This document shows positions 1-9,251 of a stretch of DNA of 64,000 bases, in pieces. Made by a program: the position numbers and the translations under genes. The notes beneath the pieces are model-generated. The model saw only the letters and a list, made by a program, of their open reading frames with translations. It was not told the DNA's origin and ran no database searches. Each line of letters opens with the position of its first letter. Positions within the stretch are counted from its first letter, which is position 1. This stretch comes from Flavobacteriales bacterium. GTDB lineage: Bacteria; Bacteroidota; Bacteroidia; Flavobacteriales_D; Crocinitomicaceae. The stretch is taken from positions 1 through 64,000 of the forward strand of contig CANMHB010000005.1 of the NCBI GenBank assembly GCA_947497485.1. The letters are read 5' to 3'.

Positions 1-3000
1 CATTTGCCGAAGCAAAGGTTCCTGTACCTGCAAGCGTAACCACATCCCCTGATTCAACACCATTTAATGTTCCAGTAATGGTTGCATTGGTATTACCGTC
101 GTATGTTTTTGTAGTTACAGCAGGTGAAGTAATAGCTAGTGCTTTGGCTGTTATATCCGCAGTTAATCCTGTTGGTTGAGTTATGGAATAGTTAACGCTT
201 GGGGCTATGTATCCGCTAACTGAAATCGGTTTAGCTGTGCCTACATTTTTATCACTGAAGGAAGCACTCGGAGTTCCTAAAACAGCGAAAGATTCTCCAT
301 TCACCAAGCCTGAGTATGCCGCAGTTCCAAAGATTGAACCTGAGGTATTTCCATCGTATGTTTTGTTTGAAATTGAAATTCCAGTTAATGTTAAACCTTT
401 CGCTGAAACTGTATTGCTTGAAGAAGAAGTTGTAACATTTACATTCGTTGCGCCTGTGCTGGATAAAACAACTGCTGTTGCATTGTTGTACGAACCTGCT
501 GCTTGTGTAGCCGTAAATCTTACATAAACCGTTGTGCCGCTTGAAACAGAAACAGAGGAACCATAAGTTGCGTTATCATCAGATACTTGATAACCACTTT
601 GCGCAGTGGCTGTAATGTTAGCACTTAAATTTGCCCCACTTACCGTGAAGCTCACACCTGTTGACGCAGTTCCATAGGTAGTAGATAAAGCTGAAGTAAG
701 TGTAACCGGATTTAAGGTTGGAACATCCGATACCACAATATTTGCAGAAACATAAGAAATGGAATAATTTGATGCTGTAAAGGTTCCTCCTGTTGCCGAT
801 GAAGGAGTAACTTGATTTGTGTAAGTCCCCACAGCATCACCTGCCAATGCTCCATTTCCATAACTAATTGTTACTGAACCGATGGTTTCACTATTCTGTA
901 ATCCACTTGATGTAAAAGCAGTTGAACCTGAACCACCCGTCAATACGTCACCGTAGGCCTTGTTGACATTATTTGCTGTTATAGTAAGCGATCGTGTGGT
1001 GATGCTTGCTGTGAGCGAAGGTTGTGTTACTGTATAATTGACACTTGGCGCAGCGTAATTTCCTGTTCTAGTTAGAACTTTATTATTTTCAACGCTTGCA
1101 TTTGAAAATGCCCAACTTACAGTTCCACTCACGCTAAATGACTCACTATTTTCCAAACCGCTATACGCCGGTGTGCCGCTTACAGTAACTGTTGTTAATC
1201 CGTCATATAGTTTATCTGAAGCGGACAAGCTTGTAATTGTAAGTGTCTTTGTGGATACCGTACTCGAAACGGTTGCCACATTGACTGTAGTTGCCCCTGT
1301 GCTGCTTAAAGCAATGTTTCCTGAATACGTTCCCACTGCGGTAGATGCTGCCAAACGTACATCAATAGATGTTGATGCAATGGCTCCACAGGCATCTGGT
1401 GAAATAGTTAAACTTGTAGCGTAACTTGAACCGCTCGAAATTTCAAAACCACTTGGTGCAGTCAAAGTGAGATCCGCTGTGAGGTTGCTCGACGAAACAC
1501 TGAAACTTGTGGGAGAAGCAGAAGCCGTTCCGTAGGTGGTGTTTACCGCTGAGAGCGTTCCTGATGAGTTTATCGTTGGTGTGGGAGTAATGGTGATTGT
1601 ATAAGTTGGGAATGTGACTGCTGTTCCAGAATTGCCAAACCATTTATTCGTACCATCAATTAAACTTGATAACAAAGTTGAAGCGGTTCCTGAAACTGAA
1701 ACAGAAGTATTTGAGGATGTTGCATTTGAAAAATAGGTATTAGCATAGGATGCAGTTCCCAAATTCAACCAAGACGTTGCAGGTAAGAGTGTTGTAGAAG
1801 GTTGAACAGTATTTGAAGCATTTGATGTTCCGCTAAGCCCAATTCCATAATTCAAGCCATACAATAATGTTATTCCACTTAACGAAGACCAATTCGCTGT
1901 ATTTCCTGAAAAAATAAATAATTGATCACCTCCACCGTTAAACGCAAAACTAGCAGGATTATTGGAACTCCAACCAGTTCCAGAAATTGACATTCCGTTT
2001 GACCACGTAATTACAGTTCCTGCGGCATGTCCACCTGAAGGAACTGTATAGGTTAAAAATCCTTCACCTGTTCGAGTTGTAGTTGTTGCGGTGAATCCAT
2101 TGTCCGTAAAATTAATCGCAACGTTTTGAGCTACGTCTTTTAAGAAAACCATTGAAAATTTGTCTGGATTTGCAGAATTTATTGCGAGTAATGCAACATC
2201 TCCAGCTGAAAGTGTCGAAGTCGGATTCATAACCGTTAAAGTCTGATTCACCGAAGTCGCGGCCGCATAATTTCCTCCTCCAATTTGTGAAGCTGTAATG
2301 GTTGTTGTACCGGTTCCTACAATATGGATATTTCCACTAACAATGGTTGCCACACATGGGTTTGAACTGGTATAAGTCACCGTTAAACCTGAAGAAGCTG
2401 TTGCTCCCGGTGAATAATCCGCAGTGCTTAGTGTTGCTGGTGTTAAACTAGCAAAAGTGATCGTTTGAGATGCTCCTGTAATATTTCCCGTTAATCCTAT
2501 TGGTTGCGTGAGTGAATAATTTCCAGCATCAGCACCACCTAAGGTAGATGTTGAAGTTACGCTAATTCCTGTCCCAACATTTGCAGTTGCAAAAGTTCCT
2601 GTTCCTGTTAGCGAAACGACATCTCCAGACTCAACACCATTTAATGTTCCGGTAATCGTTGCATTTGTATTTCCATCATAGGTTTTTGTTGTTACAGCTG
2701 GTGAACCAACTGTTATTGATTTGGCAGTGATATTCGCAGTTAAACTTGTTGGTTGCGTGATAGAATAGTTCACACTAGGTGCAGTGTAACCAATAACTGT
2801 CACTGATTTTCCATTAGCTACATTTTTATCGGCAAATGATGCATTAGCAGTTCCCGTTACAGCAAATGATTCACCATTCTCTAATCCTGAGTATACCGCT
2901 GTACCCGAAATAGTTGCGGTTGTAATACCATCGTAGGTTTTATTAGATATTGAAATACCCGTTATGGTTAAACCTTTCGCCGAAACAGAATTCCCCGATC

Positions 3001-5062
3001 CAGCAGTTGTGACATTTACTGATGTAGCCCCTGTGCTCGAAAGAACGATATTTTGACTGTTATACGGTGCAGATACCGTTGCCGTTGCTGATAATTTAAC
3101 ATATAAAGTACCACTTGCACTTCCACCACTTTGCGTAAAAGTTGCTGTTGAATTATAACTAGAACCATCTGATGATACAACAAAACCCGTTGGAGCTGTA
3201 GCCGTAATATCACCTGTAAGTGCGGAACCTGATACTGAAAAAGATTGTGGTGCAGATGCCGTTCCATAGGTAGTTGTAAAAGCAGTTGCTGTAGCAGCAC
3301 CTGAAATAGTTGGCGAAGATGGTGCTGCAGGAGTTCCTTGTGTTGTTCCAGTTGCCGTACCACTTCCTGCAGAATTGACCGCTCTGATTTGAACGTCATA
3401 AGTTGAACCGTTTGTTAATCCAGAAATAGTAAAGGGACTTGTCGTTACCGCCGGACTAGGTGTTGTCCAATTACCACCTCCGTTGATTGAATATTCGTAA
3501 TTGGTTATACTTGCTCCTCCGTTGGATGATGGAGCCGAAAATGCTACACTTAATTGGGTATTCCCTGGAGTTATTACAGTAATGCTTGGTGCTGATGGAA
3601 CAACGGCAGTAATATTTGCTGTTAACGATGGTTGGGTAACTGAATAATTACTTGAAGGAGCTGAATAGGTTCCCGTTCTTGTTAATGTTTTATTTGACCC
3701 GACATTAGCATCAGGAAATTCCCACGTAACTGCATCAGATGGAGAAAATGATTCACTATTAACTAAACCTGAATATGCAGCCGTTCCTGTTACCGAAACT
3801 GTTGTATTCCCATCCCAATTTTTATTGGAAGCCGATAAGCCCGTAATGGTTAATCCTTTGGTTGAAACTGCATTTCCACTTGAAGCAGTTGAAATAGTTC
3901 GTGTGGTGGCTCCTGTACTGCTTAAATTTATGGATTGACTATTGTATGATCCTGAAACAGCAGCTGTGGCAGCAAGCCTTACTAAAAGTGTAGCACTGGC
4001 GCTTCCACTTGTTTGGGTAATTGTTCTTGTAGTTCCCCAAGTAGAACCGTTATTTATAGAATACTCAAAACCGGTTACTGCCGCAACCGAAATATCTGCC
4101 GTCAAATTTGAACCTGCAATGGTGAAGGATTGATCCGTTGAGGCGGTTCCATAAGTTGTTGTAAATGCTGTTGCCGTTGCGGAAGTACTACCGCCAATTG
4201 TGATGGAGGGGGAGGCAGATACGGTACCGTTAATTGTTACATTGTCAACCCTAAAAGTACCTGTACTTAATGCGGCACCTGCTGCTAAATCACATCTAGT
4301 AGTACCATAAGGATAAATTCTAAACGTTACTGTTCCTGCAGTTCCAGTTGAAAAATCTGCAAAATCCCAAGTTGCAGTAGTTCCTGTAGTTGGTGTAACT
4401 GGTGCAGAACCCCAAGTTGTAGAAGTAGAAAAGCCATCAGTACTATATCTAACTTCCATTTGATTGGGTGCAGCATTACTTCCTTGTCTAAGAAAGGAAA
4501 CACTAGTTAAATTTAAGATAAATCCTGAATTAGCTGTTGCAGAAAATTCAATATATGATGTGTTAGATATACTACTAGTATTATTTAATGTTGTAGAATT
4601 AAAAACATTAGCTGTACTATTACATGTTATTGTGGCTCTAGATACGGCAGTTCCAGTTGAATTTGTTGCCATTGTTGGCGTATTTCCATTAGTTGGGCAA
4701 GCTGAACCGCCTGTAAATGTGTTTACGTAAATTTGCGCCTTAACCCCACCCATTCCAAGCATCATCACCAAACAAAGCGGCATAGTAAGTGGTAAAACGG
4801 TCAAGCGATTCCAAAGGCGGGAGAAAAATTTAGAAACGCCTTTGCGAGGTAAAAGAGTAGCAGTAGGTTGGGTTGTTTCCACCACCGGCAAAGGCGTTTG
4901 AGTAGTTAAGTCAATAATTTTTACATATTCCACTTCGTCGATAATGCATAGGCAATCTTCGGTATGAATGTCGTATTCTTTTTTGTCAATTAGCAGGTCA
5001 ATTGAATTTGTTTTATTCGTGATTTCGAAATCAGATCTTTTAAGCGTAGTGATTGTTTGCAT
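1..5062 (-). CDS. Giant secreted YDG/MBG and FnIII repeat surface protein (C-terminus outside window)
   Basis: Read from an ATG at 5062 the frame stays open to base 1, giving 1,687 codons with the stop beyond the window. Residues 1-77 are a charged, non-hydrophobic leader. RKGVSKFFSRLWNR then precedes a hydrophobic stretch ending GGVKA-Q near residue 109, which reads as a signal peptide. Next is a Thr/Ser/Gly-rich beta-sandwich-like region, a FnIII-like domain at about 487-574, and many YDG/MBG-type modules marked by KTYDG, KNWDG or KLYDG and ending NYSxTQP. Such proteins are usually exported by type IX secretion in this phylum. The sorting domain would lie outside the window, so that is inference. 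An adhesin or matrix role is likely; no enzyme signature is visible. The next two minus-strand genes are also secreted. Confidence 0.85.
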   Translation of the reverse strand, partial: MQTITTLKRSDFEITNKTNSIDLLIDKKEYDIHTEDCLCIIDEVEYVKIIDLTTQTPLPVVETTQPTATLLPRKGVSKFFSRLWNRLTVLPLTMPLCLVMMLGMGGVKAQIYVNTFTGGSACPTNGNTPTMATNSTGTAVSRATITCNSTANVFNSTTLNNTSSISNTSYIEFSATANSGFILNLTSVSFLRQGSNAAPNQMEVRYSTDGFSTSTTWGSAPVTPTTGTTATWDFADFSTGTAGTVTFRIYPYGTTRCDLAAGAALSTGTFRVDNVTINGTVSASPSITIGGSTSATATAFTTTYGTASTDQSFTIAGSNLTADISVAAVTGFEYSINNGSTWGTTRTITQTSGSASATLLVRLAATAAVSGSYNSQSINLSSTGATTRTISTASSGNAVSTKGLTITGLSASNKNWDGNTTVSVTGTAAYSGLVNSESFSPSDAVTWEFPDANVGSNKTLTRTGTYSAPSSNYSVTQPSLTANITAVVPSAPSITVITPGNTQLSVAFSAPSSNGGASITNYEYSINGGGNWTTPSPAVTTSPFTISGLTNGSTYDVQIRAVNSAGSGTATGTTQGTPAAPSSPTISGAATATAFTTTYGTASAPQSFSVSGSALTGDITATAPTGFVVSSDGSSYNSTATFTQSGGSASGTLYVKLSATATVSAPYNSQNIVLSSTGATSVNVTTAGSGNSVSAKGLTITGISISNKTYDGITTATISGTAVYSGLENGESFAVTGTANASFADKNVANGKSVTVIGYTAPSVNYSITQPTSLTANITAKSITVGSPAVTTKTYDGNTNATITGTLNGVESGDVVSLTGTGTFATANVGTGISVTSTSTLGGADAGNYSLTQPIGLTGNITGASQTITFASLTPATLSTADYSPGATASSGLTVTYTSSNPCVATIVSGNIHIVGTGTTTITASQIGGGNYAAATSVNQTLTVMNPTSTLSAGDVALLAINSANPDKFSMVFLKDVAQNVAINFTDNGFTATTTTRTGEGFLTYTVPSGGHAAGTVITWSNGMSISGTGWSSNNPASFAFNGGGDQLFIFSGNTANWSSLSGITLLYGLNYGIGLSGTSNASNTVQPSTTLLPATSWLNLGTASYANTYFSNATSSNTSVSVSGTASTLLSSLIDGTNKWFGNSGTAVTFPTYTITITPTPTINSSGTLSAVNTTYGTASASPTSFSVSSSNLTADLTLTAPSGFEISSGSSYATSLTISPDACGAIASTSIDVRLAASTAVGTYSGNIALSSTGATTVNVATVSSTVSTKTLTITSLSASDKLYDGLTTVTVSGTPAYSGLENSESFSVSGTVSWAFSNASVENNKVLTRTGNYAAPSVNYTVTQPSLTASITTRSLTITANNVNKAYGDVLTGGSGSTAFTSSGLQNSETIGSVTISYGNGALAGDAVGTYTNQVTPSSATGGTFTASNYSISYVSANIVVSDVPTLNPVTLTSALSTTYGTASTGVSFTVSGANLSANITATAQSGYQVSDDNATYGSSVSVSSGTTVYVRFTATQAAGSYNNATAVVLSSTGATNVNVTTSSSSNTVSAKGLTLTGISISNKTYDGNTSGSIFGTAAYSGLVNGESFAVLGTPSASFSDKNVGTAKPISVSGYIAPSVNYSITQPTGLTADITAKALAITSPAVTTKTYDGNTNATITGTLNGVESGDVVTLAGTGTFASAN

Positions 5063-5324
5063 GGTTGTATTATTTTACACTACAAATTTCTTTCTACAGG
5101 ATGACTTGAATTTCAAGCAAGAATTATTTTTTGATTAAGGATTTTTAAAGTTTCAAACAGAAAGTTTACATAAATTGAAATCGTAATTTCCAATCGAAGT
5201 TGAATTAAAAAATTAAGGCTATCTGCAATCATCTGAATACCAATTGCCAAGACAAGAAATCCCAAGATGAAAGGTAAAGGGTAAATATGAAAAAATGACG
5301 TAAAAAAAGAGAATTAGAAAATTT

Positions 5325-6299
5325 CTATGGAGGAGAAATTGCGATGATTGATGGGGTTTGAAGAACAATAACCTCGGTTGAATATAGTCCCAAAGAACAT
5401 CCGTTTAATGAAATAGAATTTGAATAAATTCCTTGATTCATGGCCGTCGCTGACAACGAAACTGAAGGACTACCCAGAATAGATGAAAATGCATTCGGAC
5501 CTGACCATGAATGTGAGAATCCAACTAAATTAGGAGTTGTAACTAAATCTAACGGAGAACCCTGGCAAATCGTACCATTGTTAGTTGATGTTACTAAAGG
5601 TGAGACTGCCGTTATTTCGATATCATCTACAAAAAAACCTTCGTCAGAACGATCGTAATTTGCGGTTATTCCAGAATTCATATTTGTATTAAATGTTGTA
5701 CAATTTGAAGAAGAAACCCTGACACTTACAATTTGTACAGAAATACTTGTAATACCGGAAGGAATTGGATAAATAAAGGGATTTGGAGTCTGAAAAACAG
5801 AACAGCCTGCACTCACTGTAGCTGAACCACCCTCTGATGACGTCCAGTTATAACTATGGTCTCCAAAACCACCAACTCCAGAGACAAAACTATAAGGCTG
5901 TCCATTTAACGAAATTAAAAATACAGCTCCCTCCCTTGTGTCCATTCCTGGTCCTGAACCAGATCGAATTGAATGATAAATCGTAAGGACAGGACTTATT
6001 AAATTTGAAACATCCACTGGTTGCAAAGTGAGGGTATTTGATTCACCTAATCTTCCAATACGAGCTGATTGGGAACCATTTCTAAAGGTTTCCCCATTCA
6101 AATTACCACCCGAATATGGCCAATTTTCAGGGCAATTATTTCCTGAAACACTTTCAAATCCTTGAAAATAGTAACGAATTGATTGAGAAAAAAAAGTATT
6201 AATAAACAAAAAATAGAGCACTAAAACAAAAAATATTGTTGACTTCAGCTTACGTAGATTAGTTAAATAAAACCTTTTGTTTGATTTGCTAAATGTCAT
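5325..6299 (-). CDS. Secreted protein with lectin-like N-terminus and partial Ig/PKD-like domain, no sorting domain
   Basis: The 324-residue product has a basic start, a hydrophobic helix (residues ~18-37) and a likely cleavage after NTFFSQ. Residues 40-230 form a beta-rich module (YYFQGFESVSG, then FFVDDIEIT) similar to carbohydrate-binding or jelly-roll modules of flavobacterial secreted proteins. Residues ~240-324 look like one Ig/PKD-like repeat starting TICQGSPLDL. The protein stops just after a strand that normally leads into another repeat (IVLQTPSIIAISPP). I see no type A or type B sorting domain, so it may be 3'-truncated, or secreted some other way. No continuation is recognisable in the 260 bases downstream. 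A good promoter lies upstream at 6316-6343. Function unknown. Confidence 0.75.
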   Translation of the reverse strand: MTFSKSNKRFYLTNLRKLKSTIFFVLVLYFLFINTFFSQSIRYYFQGFESVSGNNCPENWPYSGGNLNGETFRNGSQSARIGRLGESNTLTLQPVDVSNLISPVLTIYHSIRSGSGPGMDTREGAVFLISLNGQPYSFVSGVGGFGDHSYNWTSSEGGSATVSAGCSVFQTPNPFIYPIPSGITSISVQIVSVRVSSSNCTTFNTNMNSGITANYDRSDEGFFVDDIEITAVSPLVTSTNNGTICQGSPLDLVTTPNLVGFSHSWSGPNAFSSILGSPSVSLSATAMNQGIYSNSISLNGCSLGLYSTEVIVLQTPSIIAISPP

Positions 6300-6315
6300 A
6301 AAGATGATATTAGCG

Positions 6316-6343
6316 CAAAGGTAAATTTGTATTATAAACTCAA
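6316..6343 (-). promoter_or_regulatory. Bacteroidota-type promoter for the 6299 gene
   Basis: On the minus strand TTG (6343-6341) is followed after 17 nt by TACCTTTG (6323-6316), matching the -33 TTG and -7 TANNTTTG consensus of this phylum. The ATG at 6299 is 16 nt further on, giving a short normal leader. Confidence 0.55.
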
Positions 6344-6402
6344 AATCAAATTGAAATTACCCTTTAATTAAATTATCCTTTCTCGTAAATCTAACTATTC
6401 AT

Positions 6403-9186
6403 CTAACGCAATAAAGAAATGAATCCAGAACCCGTATAAATTTTTCCATTTACGCCTTTAGCCTCGTATTTATAGAAATAAGTTCCATCAGTTACCTCGT
6501 CACCACTATCCGTTTTACCATCCCAGAAATCCGTTGTTTTCTCAAGAGTAGCTACTTGGTTTCCCCATCGATTTAATATAATCACCTGTAATTCAGAGAT
6601 ATTTTCAGTCGAAATAAACCATTCATCGTTTGCACCATTACCATTGGGCGAAAATACATTTGGAACAGAAATTATCGGTTCTCCTGGCTCTACAACTTGA
6701 ATGATTTGTGAAATCGAATCCTGACAAATTCCATTTGAAGCAACAAGCCAAATTTCAAAATCTCCTGAATTCAAATATTCATGACTACTATTTTCTTGAG
6801 TGGAGGAATTTCCATCTCCAAAATCCCAATTGTATGATGTGGCATTCGAACTGCTATTTGTAAACGAAACATTCAACGGTGCTACACCAACAGTTGGATC
6901 AGCTGTAAACGAAGCGGTTGGAACAGGAACGATTGTAATTGTAACTGAATCAAAGGCTTCACATCCGTTTATATCTGAGCCGGTGAGGTAGTAAACGTTA
7001 GTGACATTTGGAGTAAAAGGAACGCCATTCTGAACATTGTCAGACCACGTGTAAGTAGTTCCACCGCTACCAGAAAGAGAAGCAGACTGTCCAAAGCAAA
7101 TGGTTACATTATTTCCAGCTTCAATTTGAGGCGCTGCAAACACTTCAACGTTAAGCGTGTAATTCGAGGCACATTGACCAGGATTTGGAGCAAAAACGTA
7201 ACTATTTACACCTGGATTGCTCGTTGAAAGCATTTGCGGATTCCAAATACCAGTTATCCCATTATTAGAGGTTTCAGGAAGAATGACTTGAGCCAAAATT
7301 GCATCTTCACAAAATGGACCAAATGAATCAAAAATAGGAGAATTAGCTAGATTAACTGTCACAGTTGTTGTTGCTGAATCACTGCTACAACCGTTAACGG
7401 TATAAATTAGTGAATAACTTGTTGTAACGTTAGGGGAAACTGAAATTTGATCACTTGTTTCACCGCTAGGAATCCAAAGATAGGTGCCGCCTGGAGTTGC
7501 TGTTGAGCTTGTTAAAACGGTATTTTCTCCAGGACAAATAACAGGATTTTCATTAATGGTTACAGCTGGTATTGGATTAACTATTACGGTTATATCCGAT
7601 GTTGTTGCACACTGACCAAAGTTAGGAGTAAATGTATAAATTGTAGTCGTCAAATTGTTCTCTAAAGGAGCCCATGAACCCGCAATACCATTTGTGGATG
7701 TTGAGGGTAAATTAATACTTCCTCCTGCACAAATTGGAGAAATTAGATCAAATGCAGGTGTTATTGAATTTGATACTTGGACTGTCAATGTTGTGGTGGT
7801 CGCACACTGATTTGGATTTGGTGTAAATGTGTAGGTAGTAGTTGCAGCATTATTGACTGCTGGTGACCATGAACCCGCAATACCATTTGTGGATGTTGAG
7901 GGAAAATTAATACTTCCTCCTATACAAATTGGTGAAATCGGATCAAATGTCGGTGTTATTGAATTTGATACTTGAACTGTCAATGTTGTGGTGGTCGCAC
8001 ACTGATTCGGATTTGGTGTAAATGTGTAGGTAGTAGTTGCAGCATTATTGACTGCTGGTGACCATGAACCTGAAATTCCATTTGTGGATGTTGAGGGTAA
8101 ATTAATACTTCCTCCTGCGCAAATTGGAGAAATCGCATTAAAAGTTGGAGTGATGTCATTGCTAGGTGAATTGATCGTTACCAAAACCGTATCTGTACAG
8201 CCAATTGAAGAGGAAACAACACAATAATAAGAACCTGCACATAGATTTGTTGCAGTAGCTGTTGTTTGAGTAATGGAAACATCTGAGGAATTATACCAGT
8301 TATAGGAATATCCTGGAATGGATCCACTTGCCGATACAGTTGCTGACCCATTGCATTGACAAGATCCCGCATCAACCGAAGTTGATAACGTTGCAATCAG
8401 TGGTCCTGCGCAGTTATTTGTTAATGAAGAAATGTAGGCTGAATTAGCCGTATTATTTGCTGCCCCAGGTGTTTGATTGTCTGGTGAAGAACACGTTCCT
8501 GCAATCCAATTTACTTGGTTAGAGGGGTTGTTATCAATCATATTTCCGAAATAATACACTGAATTGGTCGCAGTGGCAGAAAAATAAATAATCGCATTGA
8601 CATTGTTATTTACCCAACTTACTCCTTGCGTGGGGATTGATAGATTTGTTGGTGCATACACTTGGAAAGAATCTCCTCCGTTTGCCATAGAGATCGGCCC
8701 CCACAAACCACCCGAAAGCCAACCAGTGATTGGATACGTCATTGCGGCTGTAGTGGGCGAAACAGTTTGATTTTCAAAATAGGTGGATGAAATTGGCAAA
8801 ATCAAGCGACAATTTCCATCAGTTATAGAAAAATCATTTGCCGGAATTGCCGTATTGATATCTAAATCATTGTACACAAGAATCAATGTCCCAACCGGTA
8901 TGCACTGCCAAAAAGGATCATCTTTAAACCGAACAGCCCCATTCGCTATTCCAACTCCCGAAGTGGGTCCACCAGAAAAATAACCGTTATTGTCATCAAT
9001 AATCCAATTTCTAAGATCCAAGCAATAATTATTACATTGATATGGTCCTGAACCTGGAATTACTAAGAATTCGACATATTCCTTACTACCTGATGGTCCT
9101 TGTGAAACTTCATTGATAATTAATTGTTGTGAAAAATAATATTGAGCCGAAAAAATTACCTGAAATAAAATAAAACGCGCTTTCAT
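6403..9186 (-). CDS. Lamin-tail/PKD repeat protein with type B (gliding-motility-associated) sorting domain
   Basis: The 927-residue secreted protein begins with a signal peptide (MKARFILFQVIFSAQYYFSQ). A lamin-tail-like domain follows at about 20-240 (starts LIINEVSQGPSGSKEYVEF, ends DNQTPGAANN), then an SprB-like repeat around Cys-Asn-Gly. Three near-identical 65-residue repeats (PSTSTNGIxGSW...YTFTPNPNQCATTTT) come next, followed by further Ig-like repeats and a PKD domain with NWDFGDGNSS. The C-terminus (PNVFSPNGNGANDEW, ILNRWG, FWDGKTDSG, DGTYFYKY) is the type B sorting domain of the CHU_C/TIGR04131 family, which targets proteins through type IX secretion. The likely place of action is the cell surface or outside the cell. 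The specific role is unknown; adhesion is likely. Confidence 0.9.
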   Translation of the reverse strand: MKARFILFQVIFSAQYYFSQQLIINEVSQGPSGSKEYVEFLVIPGSGPYQCNNYCLDLRNWIIDDNNGYFSGGPTSGVGIANGAVRFKDDPFWQCIPVGTLILVYNDLDINTAIPANDFSITDGNCRLILPISSTYFENQTVSPTTAAMTYPITGWLSGGLWGPISMANGGDSFQVYAPTNLSIPTQGVSWVNNNVNAIIYFSATATNSVYYFGNMIDNNPSNQVNWIAGTCSSPDNQTPGAANNTANSAYISSLTNNCAGPLIATLSTSVDAGSCQCNGSATVSASGSIPGYSYNWYNSSDVSITQTTATATNLCAGSYYCVVSSSIGCTDTVLVTINSPSNDITPTFNAISPICAGGSINLPSTSTNGISGSWSPAVNNAATTTYTFTPNPNQCATTTTLTVQVSNSITPTFDPISPICIGGSINFPSTSTNGIAGSWSPAVNNAATTTYTFTPNPNQCATTTTLTVQVSNSITPAFDLISPICAGGSINLPSTSTNGIAGSWAPLENNLTTTIYTFTPNFGQCATTSDITVIVNPIPAVTINENPVICPGENTVLTSSTATPGGTYLWIPSGETSDQISVSPNVTTSYSLIYTVNGCSSDSATTTVTVNLANSPIFDSFGPFCEDAILAQVILPETSNNGITGIWNPQMLSTSNPGVNSYVFAPNPGQCASNYTLNVEVFAAPQIEAGNNVTICFGQSASLSGSGGTTYTWSDNVQNGVPFTPNVTNVYYLTGSDINGCEAFDSVTITIVPVPTASFTADPTVGVAPLNVSFTNSSSNATSYNWDFGDGNSSTQENSSHEYLNSGDFEIWLVASNGICQDSISQIIQVVEPGEPIISVPNVFSPNGNGANDEWFISTENISELQVIILNRWGNQVATLEKTTDFWDGKTDSGDEVTDGTYFYKYEAKGVNGKIYTGSGFISLLR
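7576..8160 (-). repeat. Three tandem 195-bp in-frame repeats
   Basis: The same DNA block recurs with anchors (gaacc...) at 7676, 7871 and 8066, exactly 195 bp apart, which is 65 codons. Copies two and three are nearly identical at DNA level; the copy nearest 7600 has diverged more. The repeats encode Ig-like modules of the host gene. Near-identity implies recent duplication or ongoing recombination, so copy number may vary between strains. Confidence 0.9.
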
Positions 9187-9251
9187 TCGAATTAATTTTA
9201 CGCAAATTTCGAGATAATAGATTAACCTTTAATGAACAAGCTATTAAGTTA

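Noticed and set aside
3016..3399. Gln/Leu/Val-rich minus-strand open frame inside the giant gene
   Set aside because: It is a shadow of the real frame, produced by repetitive Thr/Ser/Gly codons read out of phase.
5113..5292. Minus-strand hydrophobic frame (PFILGFLVLAIGIQMIADSL) between the giant gene and the 5325 gene
   Set aside because: No start codon at the right place and no homology that I can name; most likely chance in AT-rich spacer.
7576..8160. Evenly spaced repeats as a possible CRISPR array
   Set aside because: The 195-bp units are coding and in frame, with no spacers and no cas genes.
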